From positions 1 to 61,140 of the forward strand of contig SEEL01000034.1 in the NCBI GenBank assembly GCA_004144345.1: 61,140 nucleotides of DNA. Reading direction: 5' to 3'. The first letter of the stretch is position 1. Every line of letters begins with the position of its first letter. Origin of the DNA: Hyphomicrobiales bacterium. Lineage in GTDB: Bacteria > Pseudomonadota > Alphaproteobacteria > Rhizobiales > Devosiaceae. This document shows, piece by piece, positions 53,981-61,140 of the stretch. The notes beneath the pieces were generated by a model that worked only from the letters and a program-made list of their open reading frames with translations, did not search any database and had not been told where the DNA came from. The translations under genes were made by a program, and so were the position numbers.

Positions 53981-54924
53981 GGAGCCAGCGTCTGCAGCTG
54001 TTGCGACAAGTCCAGCGCACCGGGAATGGAACGTACGCCGGCTTCGGAGGCCGGGAAGTCGATGGTGAGGTAGCGCTTCTGCTGTACGGCTTCGAGCTTG
54101 GCGAGTAGCGGGCTTGCTTCGATGATGCCGATCTTGCGCTCGCGCGTACTCCAGCTCGCATCGGCGAGGATGAAGAGATCCGGCTCGGCCGCGGCGACTG
54201 CCTCCCAGCTCAGCGACGACCAGCCATCATCGATATCGGCGGCGATGTTCTCGAGCCCGAGCGCGTCCATGATCGCCTGCGGCATGCCGCTGCCGGCGCC
54301 GACATAGGGCACGTCGCTGCCCGAGGAGTACCACACGACTTTGAGCGGACGCTCGAGCGGCTGCACTTCAGCGAGCAGTGCGCGCTGTTCGTCGATGAGC
54401 CGCTGCGCAGCATCGATCGCGCCGAACACGCGCCCCGCTTCGGCGATATGATCGAACAGCAGGTCGAAGCTGAGCTTTGCCGGGCGATCCGCGGTGCGGC
54501 ATGCGGCGGGCGACACATAGCTGCGCACGCCATAGCGGGCGAGCAAATCACGCGGCCCGATGCCGTCGGCGGCGACATTGCTTTCCCAGCCGGCAAGAAC
54601 GAAATCGGGCGCGGCGGCGAGCACGGTCTCGCGTGAGGGCAGGCGGTCGGCGAGCACCGGGATCTTCTCGCCCACGGCCTCATGTTCCGGCAGCAGCGGG
54701 CCGTCGGCAAAGGCGTGGCCGATGAGGCGGTCGCCGAGCCCGAGTGCCAGAGCGAGATCGGTCGCGGCGGATTTGATCGTCACGATGCGCGAGGGCGGTG
54801 TGCCGATCTCGACATCGACGCCGCAATTGCGCAGCGTATCGGCGGCTGACGGTGACGCGGCGAGGACGGAACAAAGGGCGAGCGTCATGAGGCCGAGGCG
54901 AGCGCCTTGGAAGCGAGTGGGCAT
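53977..54924 (-). CDS. ABC substrate-binding protein, F420-0 importer type
   Basis: A 315-residue periplasmic protein of the FepB/BtuF class, signal peptide to about PSAADTL. Beyond the general fold, several segments match my memory of the family annotated as putative F420-0 ABC transporter substrate-binding protein in actinobacteria: RIVTIKSAATDLALALGLGD, DFVLAGWESNVAADGIGPRD, SYVSPAACR, VVWYSSGSDVPYVGAGSGMP, MDALGLENIAADIDDGWSSL. The alternative is a siderophore or corrin binder. Divergent from the aldehyde dehydrogenase across an operator. Confidence 0.82.
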   Translation of the reverse strand: MPTRFQGARLGLMTLALCSVLAASPSAADTLRNCGVDVEIGTPPSRIVTIKSAATDLALALGLGDRLIGHAFADGPLLPEHEAVGEKIPVLADRLPSRETVLAAAPDFVLAGWESNVAADGIGPRDLLARYGVRSYVSPAACRTADRPAKLSFDLLFDHIAEAGRVFGAIDAAQRLIDEQRALLAEVQPLERPLKVVWYSSGSDVPYVGAGSGMPQAIMDALGLENIAADIDDGWSSLSWEAVAAAEPDLFILADASWSTRERKIGIIEASPLLAKLEAVQQKRYLTIDFPASEAGVRSIPGALDLSQQLQTLAP

Positions 54925-55021
54925 GGTGCACCTTCAATGGGGGATGGACGGGAAATACCCCGTACAGGCACGGCGCCAAAACTCGCCTCTGCAAGAGAGC
55001 TAGCGGTTTACTGGCAAGCAG

Positions 55022-55038
55022 GCAACAGAAATTGTTGA
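55022..55038. promoter_or_regulatory. Candidate RpiR operator, site 5
   Basis: GCAACAGAAATTGTTGA, a 5-7-5 dyad with one mismatch, between the divergent ABC-transporter and aldehyde-dehydrogenase operons. Confidence 0.7.
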
Positions 55039-55093
55039 CTTTGCCCATCGCTGCATGGTTTCGATGCTTTACGAACAGCAGGAGCGTTGCCGG

Positions 55094-56536
55094 ATGGATG
55101 GGTACCAGAAACTTGGCCTTTGGATCGATGGTGAGTGGACCACCGGGGGCGGACGCGAGGTGCTGGCCGTTCTGAACCCGGCCACGGGCGAGAAGCTGGC
55201 CGATCTGCCGCGTGCCACGACCGCCGACCTCGACGCGGCGCTCGGCGCGGCCGACCGTGGCTTCCGCCTCTGGAAGGCGATATCGGCCTATGATCGCGCC
55301 AAGGTGCTGCGCCGCGCCGCCGACATCATGCGCGAGCGCGATGCCGAGATCGGCCGCACGCTGACGCTCGAGCAGGGAAAGCCGCTGGCTGAGGCGATCG
55401 CCGAAGTGCGCAACTCCGCCGACATCTTCGAATGGTTCGCCGAGGAAGGCCGCCGCGCCTATGGCCGCATCGTTCCGGCGCGCTCGGCCACGACGCGCCA
55501 GATGGTGGTGCGCGAGCCGGTCGGTCCGGTCGGCCTGTTCACGCCGTGGAATTTTCCGGCTTCGATGCCGGCCAAGAAGATCGCCGCGGCCCTCGCCGCC
55601 GGTTGCTCCTGCGTGGTGAAGCCGTCGGAATCGACGCCCGGCACCTGTCTCGCTTTGGCGCAGGCCCTGCACGATGCGGGACTGCCCGCCGGCGTGCTCA
55701 ATGTCGTGTTCGGCCGCTCGGCGGAAGTGTCGGCGCATATCATCGGCTCGCCGGTCATCCGCAAGATCTCCTTCACCGGCTCGACCGAAGTGGGCAAGCA
55801 CCTTGCCGGCCTCGCCGCGCTCGGCGCCAAGCGCGCCACGATGGAGCTGGGCGGCCATGCGCCCGTCATCGTCTTCGACGATGTCGATGTCGATCGCGTT
55901 GCCGATCTGGCGGTGGCCTCGAAGTTCCGCAATGCGGGGCAGGTCTGCGTTTCGCCGACCCGCTTCTTCGTGCAGCAGAAGGTCTATGACCGCTTCGCGC
56001 AGGGCTTTGCCGAGCGCGCCAGCAAGCTGCGCGTCGGCGATGGCCTGGCTGCCGATACGCAGATGGGGCCGCTCGCCAATGCGCGCCGCCTCGATGCCCT
56101 GGCGGCGCTGACCAGCGATGCCGTCAACAAGGGCGCCAAGCTCCTCACCGGCGGCGAGCGCATCGGCAATCGCGGCTATTTCTGGCAGCCGACCGTCCTC
56201 GGCGACGTGCCTGACAATGCCGACATCATGCAGGAAGAGCCGTTCGGTCCGGTGGTCCCCATCGTGCCCTTCGGCGATGCCGACGAAGTGCTTGGGCGCG
56301 CCAATAATACGGCGTTCGGCCTCGCCTCCTATGTGTTCACCAATGCGCATGACAAGGCGATGCGCATCGCCGATGGACTCGAGGCGGGCATGGTCGGGCA
56401 CAATACGTTCAATGTGTCGCTGCCCGAGGCGCCCTTCGGCGGCGTCAAGGAAAGCGGCTACGGCTCGGAAGGCGGCAGCGAAGGGCTCGAGCCTTACCTC
56501 GTGACCAAGTTCATCAACTCGGCCGCGACGCTCTGA
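55094..56536 (+). CDS. NAD(P)-dependent aldehyde dehydrogenase (succinate-semialdehyde type)
   Basis: A 480-residue ALDH: GLFTPWNFPASMPAKKIAAA, the general-base glutamate in MELGGHAPVIVF, and the nucleophile cysteine in NAGQVCVSPTRFFV. The end SGYGSEGGSEGLEPYLVTKF is as in succinate-semialdehyde dehydrogenases. ATG at 55094 has AGGAG nine bases upstream. It oxidises an aldehyde from the pathway, possibly succinate semialdehyde. Confidence 0.92.
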   Translation: MDGYQKLGLWIDGEWTTGGGREVLAVLNPATGEKLADLPRATTADLDAALGAADRGFRLWKAISAYDRAKVLRRAADIMRERDAEIGRTLTLEQGKPLAEAIAEVRNSADIFEWFAEEGRRAYGRIVPARSATTRQMVVREPVGPVGLFTPWNFPASMPAKKIAAALAAGCSCVVKPSESTPGTCLALAQALHDAGLPAGVLNVVFGRSAEVSAHIIGSPVIRKISFTGSTEVGKHLAGLAALGAKRATMELGGHAPVIVFDDVDVDRVADLAVASKFRNAGQVCVSPTRFFVQQKVYDRFAQGFAERASKLRVGDGLAADTQMGPLANARRLDALAALTSDAVNKGAKLLTGGERIGNRGYFWQPTVLGDVPDNADIMQEEPFGPVVPIVPFGDADEVLGRANNTAFGLASYVFTNAHDKAMRIADGLEAGMVGHNTFNVSLPEAPFGGVKESGYGSEGGSEGLEPYLVTKFINSAATL

Positions 56537-56543
56537 TCCTCGC

Positions 56544-57842
56544 ATGGAGCGCGAGGACCCGGCAGACGATCTGACCAAGGCCCCCGCGCAACGCACTTGG
56601 CGCAGCGGGCTGGCGATTCTCGCCAGCCGCGACGTCGCGCTGTTCATGCTGAGCCGCTTCCTCTGGGTCTCCGGCACCCAGGCCTGCAACGTCGCGGTGG
56701 CGTGGCTGGTGTATGAGATCACCCGAAGCCCGCTGGCGCTCGGCCTCGTCGGGCTCGCGGCCTTTGCGCCCAAGCTCGCGGTCGCGCTGATCGCCGGCGT
56801 CGTCGCCGACCGATATGAGCGGCGGCTCGTGATGGCGCTCTGCCTCGCCATCGTGGCGGCGGCCAATGTTGCGCTTGTGCTGCTGGTGCTCTCGGCCGAA
56901 GAGGTCGATGTCAACATCATCTATGCCATCGTCGTACTGGTCGGCCTTGCCACGGGCTTCGTGGCGCCGACGAGCCAGGCGCAGATCGCGAGCCTCGTGC
57001 CGCGCGAAGAGCTGAGCCGCACCGCCGGGCTCTCATCGTCGATCTCGCAGGTCGCCGCTATCATCGGCCCGTCGCTGGGCGGACTGTTGTTTCTCTTCGG
57101 CACCTGGGCGCCCTTCGCCTGGGCTGCCGTCGCGCTCAGCATCGCGACGCTCGCCAATCTGGTGATGCGCCATCTGGTGCGGCAGCGCAGCAGGGGCCGC
57201 GTCAGCCTGTCGGAACTGTTCGCCGGCCTCGTCTTTATCCGGCACCGGCCGGTGATTCTCGGCGCCATCTCGCTCGATCTGCTCTGCGTGCTGTTTGGCG
57301 GCGCCATCGCGCTGCTGCCGATCCTCGCCACCGAAGTGCTGCAGGTCGGCGCGTCGGGCATGGGCGTGATGCGCGCCATGCCAGCGCTTGGCGCCATGAT
57401 GGTGGCCATCACTCTGGCGCTGCGTCCGCTCAGGCGTCGCGCCGGGCGTATGCTGTTCGCCGCGACGATCATCTTCGGTCTCGCGACGATCGTGCTCGGC
57501 CTGTCGGGCAATTTCATCGTCTCGCTTACCGCGCTCTGGGTTATCGGCGCAGCCGACGTCATCAGCGTCGTCATCCGCCAGACCCTCGTCCAGGCTGACA
57601 CCCCCGATGAGATGCGCGGCCGCGTCGCAGCGGTCAACGCGCTGTTCGTCGGCGCCTCGAACGAGTTGGGTGAATTCGAATCCGGCGTCGCCGCCGCCCT
57701 CTTCGGCCTCGTCCCCGCCATCGTCGTCGGCGGCGCCGCCACCATCGCCATCGCCGCCACCTGGATGCGCCTCTTCCCCACCCTCCGCGATCGCGACTGG
57801 CTCGTCGAGCCGGAGTTGGATAGGAGCGCTCCAGTAAGCTAA
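56544..57842 (+). CDS. MFS transporter (EntS/DUF894-like)
   Basis: A 432-residue major-facilitator protein with twelve likely TM helices. MFS loop motif VVADRYERRLVMALCLAIVA, then NIIYAIVVLVGLATGFVAPT, SRTAGLSSSISQVAAIIGPS. Best fit is the enterobactin-exporter-like/DUF894 group. It follows the ALDH by 7 bases. Could export an intermediate or take up substrate. Last cargo gene before the DUF5681 module. Confidence 0.88.
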   Translation: MEREDPADDLTKAPAQRTWRSGLAILASRDVALFMLSRFLWVSGTQACNVAVAWLVYEITRSPLALGLVGLAAFAPKLAVALIAGVVADRYERRLVMALCLAIVAAANVALVLLVLSAEEVDVNIIYAIVVLVGLATGFVAPTSQAQIASLVPREELSRTAGLSSSISQVAAIIGPSLGGLLFLFGTWAPFAWAAVALSIATLANLVMRHLVRQRSRGRVSLSELFAGLVFIRHRPVILGAISLDLLCVLFGGAIALLPILATEVLQVGASGMGVMRAMPALGAMMVAITLALRPLRRRAGRMLFAATIIFGLATIVLGLSGNFIVSLTALWVIGAADVISVVIRQTLVQADTPDEMRGRVAAVNALFVGASNELGEFESGVAAALFGLVPAIVVGGAATIAIAATWMRLFPTLRDRDWLVEPELDRSAPVS

Positions 57843-57924
57843 CTCTGGCTGGCTGCTAATCCAGTTGCATGAAGGCGGCGCAATGCGGACCATGCGCCAC
57901 ACAGAGTATCCTAGACACTCGACG

Positions 57925-58749
57925 CTAGGCGTCTGTTTCAACCAGCATTCCAAATACGGTCTCTAGCAGTCGTGCACCTTTGCCAATGGAAACGAAAGAT
58001 GTGCCCCGAGGGATAGCTAGCCCGAGGCCCTTCCATGCTTGGCAAAGGTATTTTGCAAAGGCGCGTTTGGTCATCCGATCATAGTCGAAGGTCATCATGA
58101 TGACGTCGATCTCTGAAAGCCGGTATCGCTTAGGGACCCCTGCGTTTATCAACCACGCGAGCACGGCTGCGGTGCCCGGCCGAGTATCAGTGCCATCGTC
58201 GTCCTTAGCATTCCAGCAACGGCAGTCGAACGCGTCCTGCGCCAACAGAACGTCACGCGCCCTCAACGCCCATTTGAGTCTGGCATCTTCCTCCGCACTA
58301 GTCGGACCGACGAACCGAACGCCGCGCTCCTGGTCGATCACTATGTCGTCCGGATGAGGGTACGGCATCGGTGTCTCTACCCCCCGCGCCGCCGATACTT
58401 CGCGCATCCAAATGAGGTCATCAATCAGGCTTTGACCCCATTCGATCTCAGCCTCCAGCTCGGCACGTCGCTCGATCTCTGCGGCACGATGCCGATCGAG
58501 AAAGTGTTTCTGAGCCAGCGAGCTTCCACCCAGAGCAGACTTCTGCTGTGCAAGCTCGATGCCCTGGACGACAGAGATCTCGCGAGTGACGCCGTTCTCG
58601 CGCACCGTCATCATCTTTGCGCCAGCAGCCAATGTCGCCTTGGCTGAGTCAGTGAGCCGCGTGCCACTCCCCTTCGGCCTACCATTGGGGTTGCCTGATT
58701 GGCCCTTCTTAAAGCGTGTGTCCTTTGGAGGCTGCCTGTAACCAGTCAC
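57925..58749 (-). CDS. DUF5681 domain protein
   Basis: A 274-residue protein opening with the DUF5681 signature TRFKKGQSGNPNGRPKGSGT, a basic DNA-binding-like stretch found in phage- and element-linked proteins. The rest is mixed helical (AEIEWGQSLIDDLIWMREVS). Overlaps the methyltransferase stop by four bases (ATGA), so the two are one operon. This pair usually travels with mobile elements. Confidence 0.88.
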   Translation of the reverse strand: MTGYRQPPKDTRFKKGQSGNPNGRPKGSGTRLTDSAKATLAAGAKMMTVRENGVTREISVVQGIELAQQKSALGGSSLAQKHFLDRHRAAEIERRAELEAEIEWGQSLIDDLIWMREVSAARGVETPMPYPHPDDIVIDQERGVRFVGPTSAEEDARLKWALRARDVLLAQDAFDCRCWNAKDDDGTDTRPGTAAVLAWLINAGVPKRYRLSEIDVIMMTFDYDRMTKRAFAKYLCQAWKGLGLAIPRGTSFVSIGKGARLLETVFGMLVETDA

Positions 58750-60086
58750 TTGCGCTTCGCCTCCTTCCGCTCGTTCGGAACAGGCGTTCTCCGTTCGATC
58801 GCGACGTCCTCTAGAGTCTTGTCGCCGCCATCTAGTCGAGCCAACTTGCCGGTAAAGGTCTGCCAGCGGCGAATGATCGTGTCGCAGTAAAGAGGATCGA
58901 ACTCGATCAGTCGCGCTCGGCGTCCGGTACTCTCTGCCGCGATAAGGGTGCTGCCTGAGCCGCCAAAGATGTCGAGGATGATCTCATGTCGGCGCGAGCA
59001 GTCCTTGATGGCATCGGCGACCATTGCGACCGGCTTGACCGTTGGATGCATCGCAAGGGTTTCGCCGCGCTCTGCGCCGAGGCTGCTCACACCCGCATAG
59101 TCCCAGACGTTTGTGCGGTAGCGTCCAGTCTCACCGAGGCCAAAGCTGTTGGTATGCGGCAGGGTGCCAATCTTGAAAACGAAGACCAGCTCGTGTTTGG
59201 ACCGGTAGAATGTGCCCATGCCGCCATTGGTCTTGTTCCAGACACAGAGGTTCTTGAGCTCTGTGAAAACAGCGTCTCCGGCTTCCTGAAGCTCGCGCAT
59301 GTGACGCCAATCCATGCACACGAAGGCGATTGCACCGTCCTTGGCCACGGCCGCTGCATTGCCGAGGGTCTGCTTCAGAAAGTCGGTGAACTGGTCGGCG
59401 CTCATTTCGCCTGAGGCGAAGGCGAAGTCGCGATGGTGGATTGAACCCAGTCCGCCGACATTGCCATCGATCTCGACGTTGTAAGGCGGGTCGGTGAAGA
59501 TCAGATCGGCAATCTCTTCGCCCATCAATTTTGCGACGTCATCAGGGGAACGCGAGTCCCCGCAAAGCAGACGGTGGTCACCTAAGATCCAGAGGTCGCC
59601 GAGTTGGCTGATAGCCTCAGCGGCCGGAGGCGGAAGGGCATCGGCCGCGTCGTTCGTCGGAGCGCCCTTGCCAGACTCAAGGGTGAGGTCGATCTCTGCC
59701 AGCGAGAAGCCGGTTAGTTCGAGGTCAAAGTCTAGGTCGACAAGCGCCTGCAGTTCGATCGACAGGATCTCCATGTCCCAGCCGGCGTTCTCGGCCAGCT
59801 TGTTGTCTGCAAGGACATAGGCCCGTCTCTCGTCGGCGGATAAATGAGAAAGTCGCAGTGCCGGGACCGACGCGATGCCCAGGCTCTGGGCCGCCGCGAC
59901 GCGGCCATGACCGGCAATTATTTCGAGGTCATCGCTGATCAGCACAGGGTTCGTGAAGCCGAACCGGGTAATGCTGTCAGCAATCTGCTTGAGCTGCTTC
60001 TTGGAGTGAGTGCGCGCGTTACGCGCATAGGGCTTGAGGGTGCCAACCGGCAGCATCTCAATGGTGGGCGTAGTCGCGATCTGCAT
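58746..60086 (-). CDS. ParB-domain DNA methyltransferase (DPPY type)
   Basis: A 446-residue protein: N-terminal ParB-like nuclease fold (LKPYARNARTHSKKQLKQIA, IIAGHGRVAAAQSLGIASVP) and C-terminal N6-adenine or N4-cytosine methyltransferase with DPPY (LIFTDPPYNVEID) followed later by the SAM motif FGGSGSTLIAAE. The order DPPY before FxGxG marks the beta class. ATG at 60086 has GGAGA upstream; the longer frame is less likely. Common on alphaproteobacterial mobile elements; no cognate nuclease is present. Confidence 0.92.
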   Translation of the reverse strand: MQIATTPTIEMLPVGTLKPYARNARTHSKKQLKQIADSITRFGFTNPVLISDDLEIIAGHGRVAAAQSLGIASVPALRLSHLSADERRAYVLADNKLAENAGWDMEILSIELQALVDLDFDLELTGFSLAEIDLTLESGKGAPTNDAADALPPPAAEAISQLGDLWILGDHRLLCGDSRSPDDVAKLMGEEIADLIFTDPPYNVEIDGNVGGLGSIHHRDFAFASGEMSADQFTDFLKQTLGNAAAVAKDGAIAFVCMDWRHMRELQEAGDAVFTELKNLCVWNKTNGGMGTFYRSKHELVFVFKIGTLPHTNSFGLGETGRYRTNVWDYAGVSSLGAERGETLAMHPTVKPVAMVADAIKDCSRRHEIILDIFGGSGSTLIAAESTGRRARLIEFDPLYCDTIIRRWQTFTGKLARLDGGDKTLEDVAIERRTPVPNERKEAKRK

Positions 60087-60211
60087 TTCTGTCTCCGACC
60101 TGAATCCGCAGGTGGAGCGAACAATGGTCACCTTTTCGGCGAAGGCAACAAGCGTACGGCGTCGCCGCGGCAGAGACATTAACTCGTGTTGCCATCCGAA
60201 ATGACGTCTGG

Positions 60212-60277
60212 CTGTCAAAAGCCTGTCAAAATCTTTGAAGGGCTTTTGAAGCGTCCTTGAAAGCTGTTTGAAGAGTG
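60212..60277. repeat. Six 11-bp helically phased repeats upstream of the methyltransferase
   Basis: Six consecutive 11-base units: CTGTCAAAAGC, CTGTCAAAATC, TTTGAAGGGCT, TTTGAAGCGTC, CTTGAAAGCTG, TTTGAAGAGTG. The first two carry TCAAA and the last four TTTGAA, its near reverse complement. An 11-bp period places all units on one helix face, as in cooperative operators or iterons. It lies about 130-190 bases before the methyltransferase start. Confidence 0.75.
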
Positions 60278-60502
60278 GAGAGACGCCACGAGCGCTCAGC
60301 AGAATGCTGTGGAAAACCCCAACTGTAAGATAATTCTAGAAGACCAACGGGGTTTGCGCCGGTCGCGCGAGCTAGTCGGCGCAAAGCGGCGATCATGCCT
60401 CTTCGTAGCCAATTGGCATGGGGCGCGAATATCGACCATATGATCTCGCTCAACGGCTGCCCAGTTCCGCGAGTGGAAAGGCACTCCAATCAACTCGCGA
60501 TC

Positions 60503-60630
60503 ATCGTGCGATTAACGGCACTCTGACACCGCACGGCGACCGCTCGATCCCGCTTCGCGACACCAAAATCCCGCATAACGACAATCCAATCCCACTTATC
60601 GGCAATCGAAATTCCCTGTTCTTTCGTGAC
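60503..60630. repeat. Degenerate 21-bp tandem repeats
   Basis: ATCCCGC-type units recur every 21 bases (around 60547, 60568, 60589 and, weaker, 60611), with related words upstream (about 60526). A plus-strand frame over them reads as a 7-residue periodicity with I-P at the unit ends (GDRSIP, RDTKIP, NDNPIP). This could be an old coding repeat or iteron-like DNA. Apart from this and the 11-bp array, I see no supported gene in 60278-60785. Confidence 0.5.
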
Positions 60631-60785
60631 CGTTGCGGCTGCAGGATCGGCATAGCTTGCTTCGCGAAACTCCCCCAGGCGGTTAACCCTCTGAACCAGC
60701 GCCACAATTTCCACCCTAGCGCGGCTCTGCCGTCGCGTTCTGGCTAACTGAAGTCGGAGCCTGTTTTCACAGGACTGCATGCACC

Positions 60786-60977
60786 GCCATTAACCCCTTG
60801 TTATCGCTACCGGTTTGCGTCTCCGATAAAGCGGCGATCTAAGCCTTTGAAATGTCGACACCAAGTGTCGTCCGCGCCCGTCTAGGTCGCCGTGAGACCA
60901 CCCTTCCACGTCGGGATGGCCGCCGCAAAGGGCCGATTTCTCTAGCCGCCATTTTTCAGGAAGGCTTAGCGGGCCAA
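60786..60977. repeat. Right copy of the tRNA-linked ~190-bp direct repeat
   Basis: Diverged copy of 25898-26090 (see that entry). It begins with the same CCGCCATTAACC that spans the tRNA-Ser 3' end on the left, but no tRNA body is present here. It marks the right limit of the island-like region, just before an IS30-type transposase. Confidence 0.75.
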
Positions 60978-61032
60978 GTGGGCAGAGCCTGGGACTCAAG
61001 CTAGGGTATTCAGTCCGCTTCTGGCGGTGGGT

Positions 61033-61140
61033 TCAACCGATCGCTGCAACACACTCGGCGAACTTCTCCGCTGGCGTTTGATAGAGCAAGGTCTTTCTCG
61101 GTCGCTCGTTGAGCTGCCTGGCGATGGCGTTGAGCCTGGC
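61033..61140 (-). mobile_element. IS30-family transposase, C-terminal end (cut by window edge)
   Basis: The last 35 codons of a minus-strand transposase: ARLNAIARQLNERPRKTLLY, then TPAEKFAE. LNxRPRKTLxxxTPxE is the typical C-terminus of IS30-family transposases. The rest lies beyond the window. Confidence 0.85.

Noticed and set aside
54925-55093. Possible cobalamin riboswitch before the FecBCD-type cassette
   Set aside because: I looked on both strands for a B12-box and the usual stem order and found neither; the short gap instead holds the shared dyad.
60786-60797. Second tRNA-Ser at the right repeat
   Set aside because: Only the last bases of the acceptor end match; no anticodon or T-arm is present upstream.

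Overview
The window is GC-rich (mid-60s percent by eye) and reads as chromosome of an alphaproteobacterium, most likely order Hyphomicrobiales and perhaps near Devosia. The evidence is the mix of lepA, NADP-type gdhA, creA, DUF1236, DUF6894, DUF2924 and DUF3489 families, an alphaproteobacterial-type csgH, and frequent GTG/TTG starts. The genus is inference; no rRNA is present.

1-25.9 kb is core-like DNA. It holds lepA, an HNH nuclease, two tandem cNMP-fold proteins and gdhA. A large curli (functional amyloid) locus follows at 6.5-17.2 kb: csgF-csgG on the minus strand and, divergently, six curlin-repeat proteins (166 to 537 aa), a CsgH-like chaperone and a secreted protein with an Inh-like plus SH3-like layout. 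After it come a lysine 2,3-aminomutase family protein, an M23 peptidase, a palindrome-rich intergenic block, a truncated DUF1624 membrane protein, a DUF1236 protein, a third cNMP-fold protein coupled to a Rdx/SelW-like protein, creA, a 1-Cys peroxiredoxin, small membrane proteins and tRNA-Ser(GGA).

25.9-61.1 kb looks like a composite genomic island. It starts at the 3' end of tRNA-Ser(GGA) and is bracketed by a diverged direct repeat of about 190 bp (25898-26090 and 60786-60977). An IS30-type transposase is cut by the right window edge. The first 5.5 kb is poorly coding, with small proteins and broken genes. Then comes a minus-strand mobile-element module, DUF3489-DUF2924-serine recombinase (34425 to 31605). 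A second minus-strand module, ParB-domain DNA methyltransferase-DUF5681 (60086 to 57925), lies at the far end. Between them sits about 23 kb of cargo.

The cargo (34.7-57.8 kb) is a catabolic regulon: isochorismatase-fold hydrolase, amidase, 4,5-dihydroxyphthalate decarboxylase-like protein, TctCBA transporter, ThDP enzyme, RpiR regulator, two overlapping class III CoA-transferases, enoyl-CoA hydratase, thiolase, DUF35 protein, carboxymuconolactone-decarboxylase-like protein, GST, aldehyde dehydrogenase and MFS transporter. Embedded in it is a coenzyme F420 module: cofE, an LLM-type F420-dependent oxidoreductase, npdG (F420:NADPH reductase) and a three-gene FecBCD-type ABC transporter that resembles the actinobacterial proposed F420-0 importer. 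No other F420 biosynthesis gene is present here. This suggests a regulon that imports F420-0, adds the glutamate tail, reduces it with NADPH and uses it on an imported carboxylate or amide substrate.

Five transcription starts in the cargo share a 17-bp dyad, GCAAC-N7-GTTGC or a close variant (36527, 37933, 41158, 51055, 55022). It is the best candidate operator for the RpiR regulator encoded in the cluster and ties the F420 genes to the catabolic genes. The substrate cannot be read from sequence alone.
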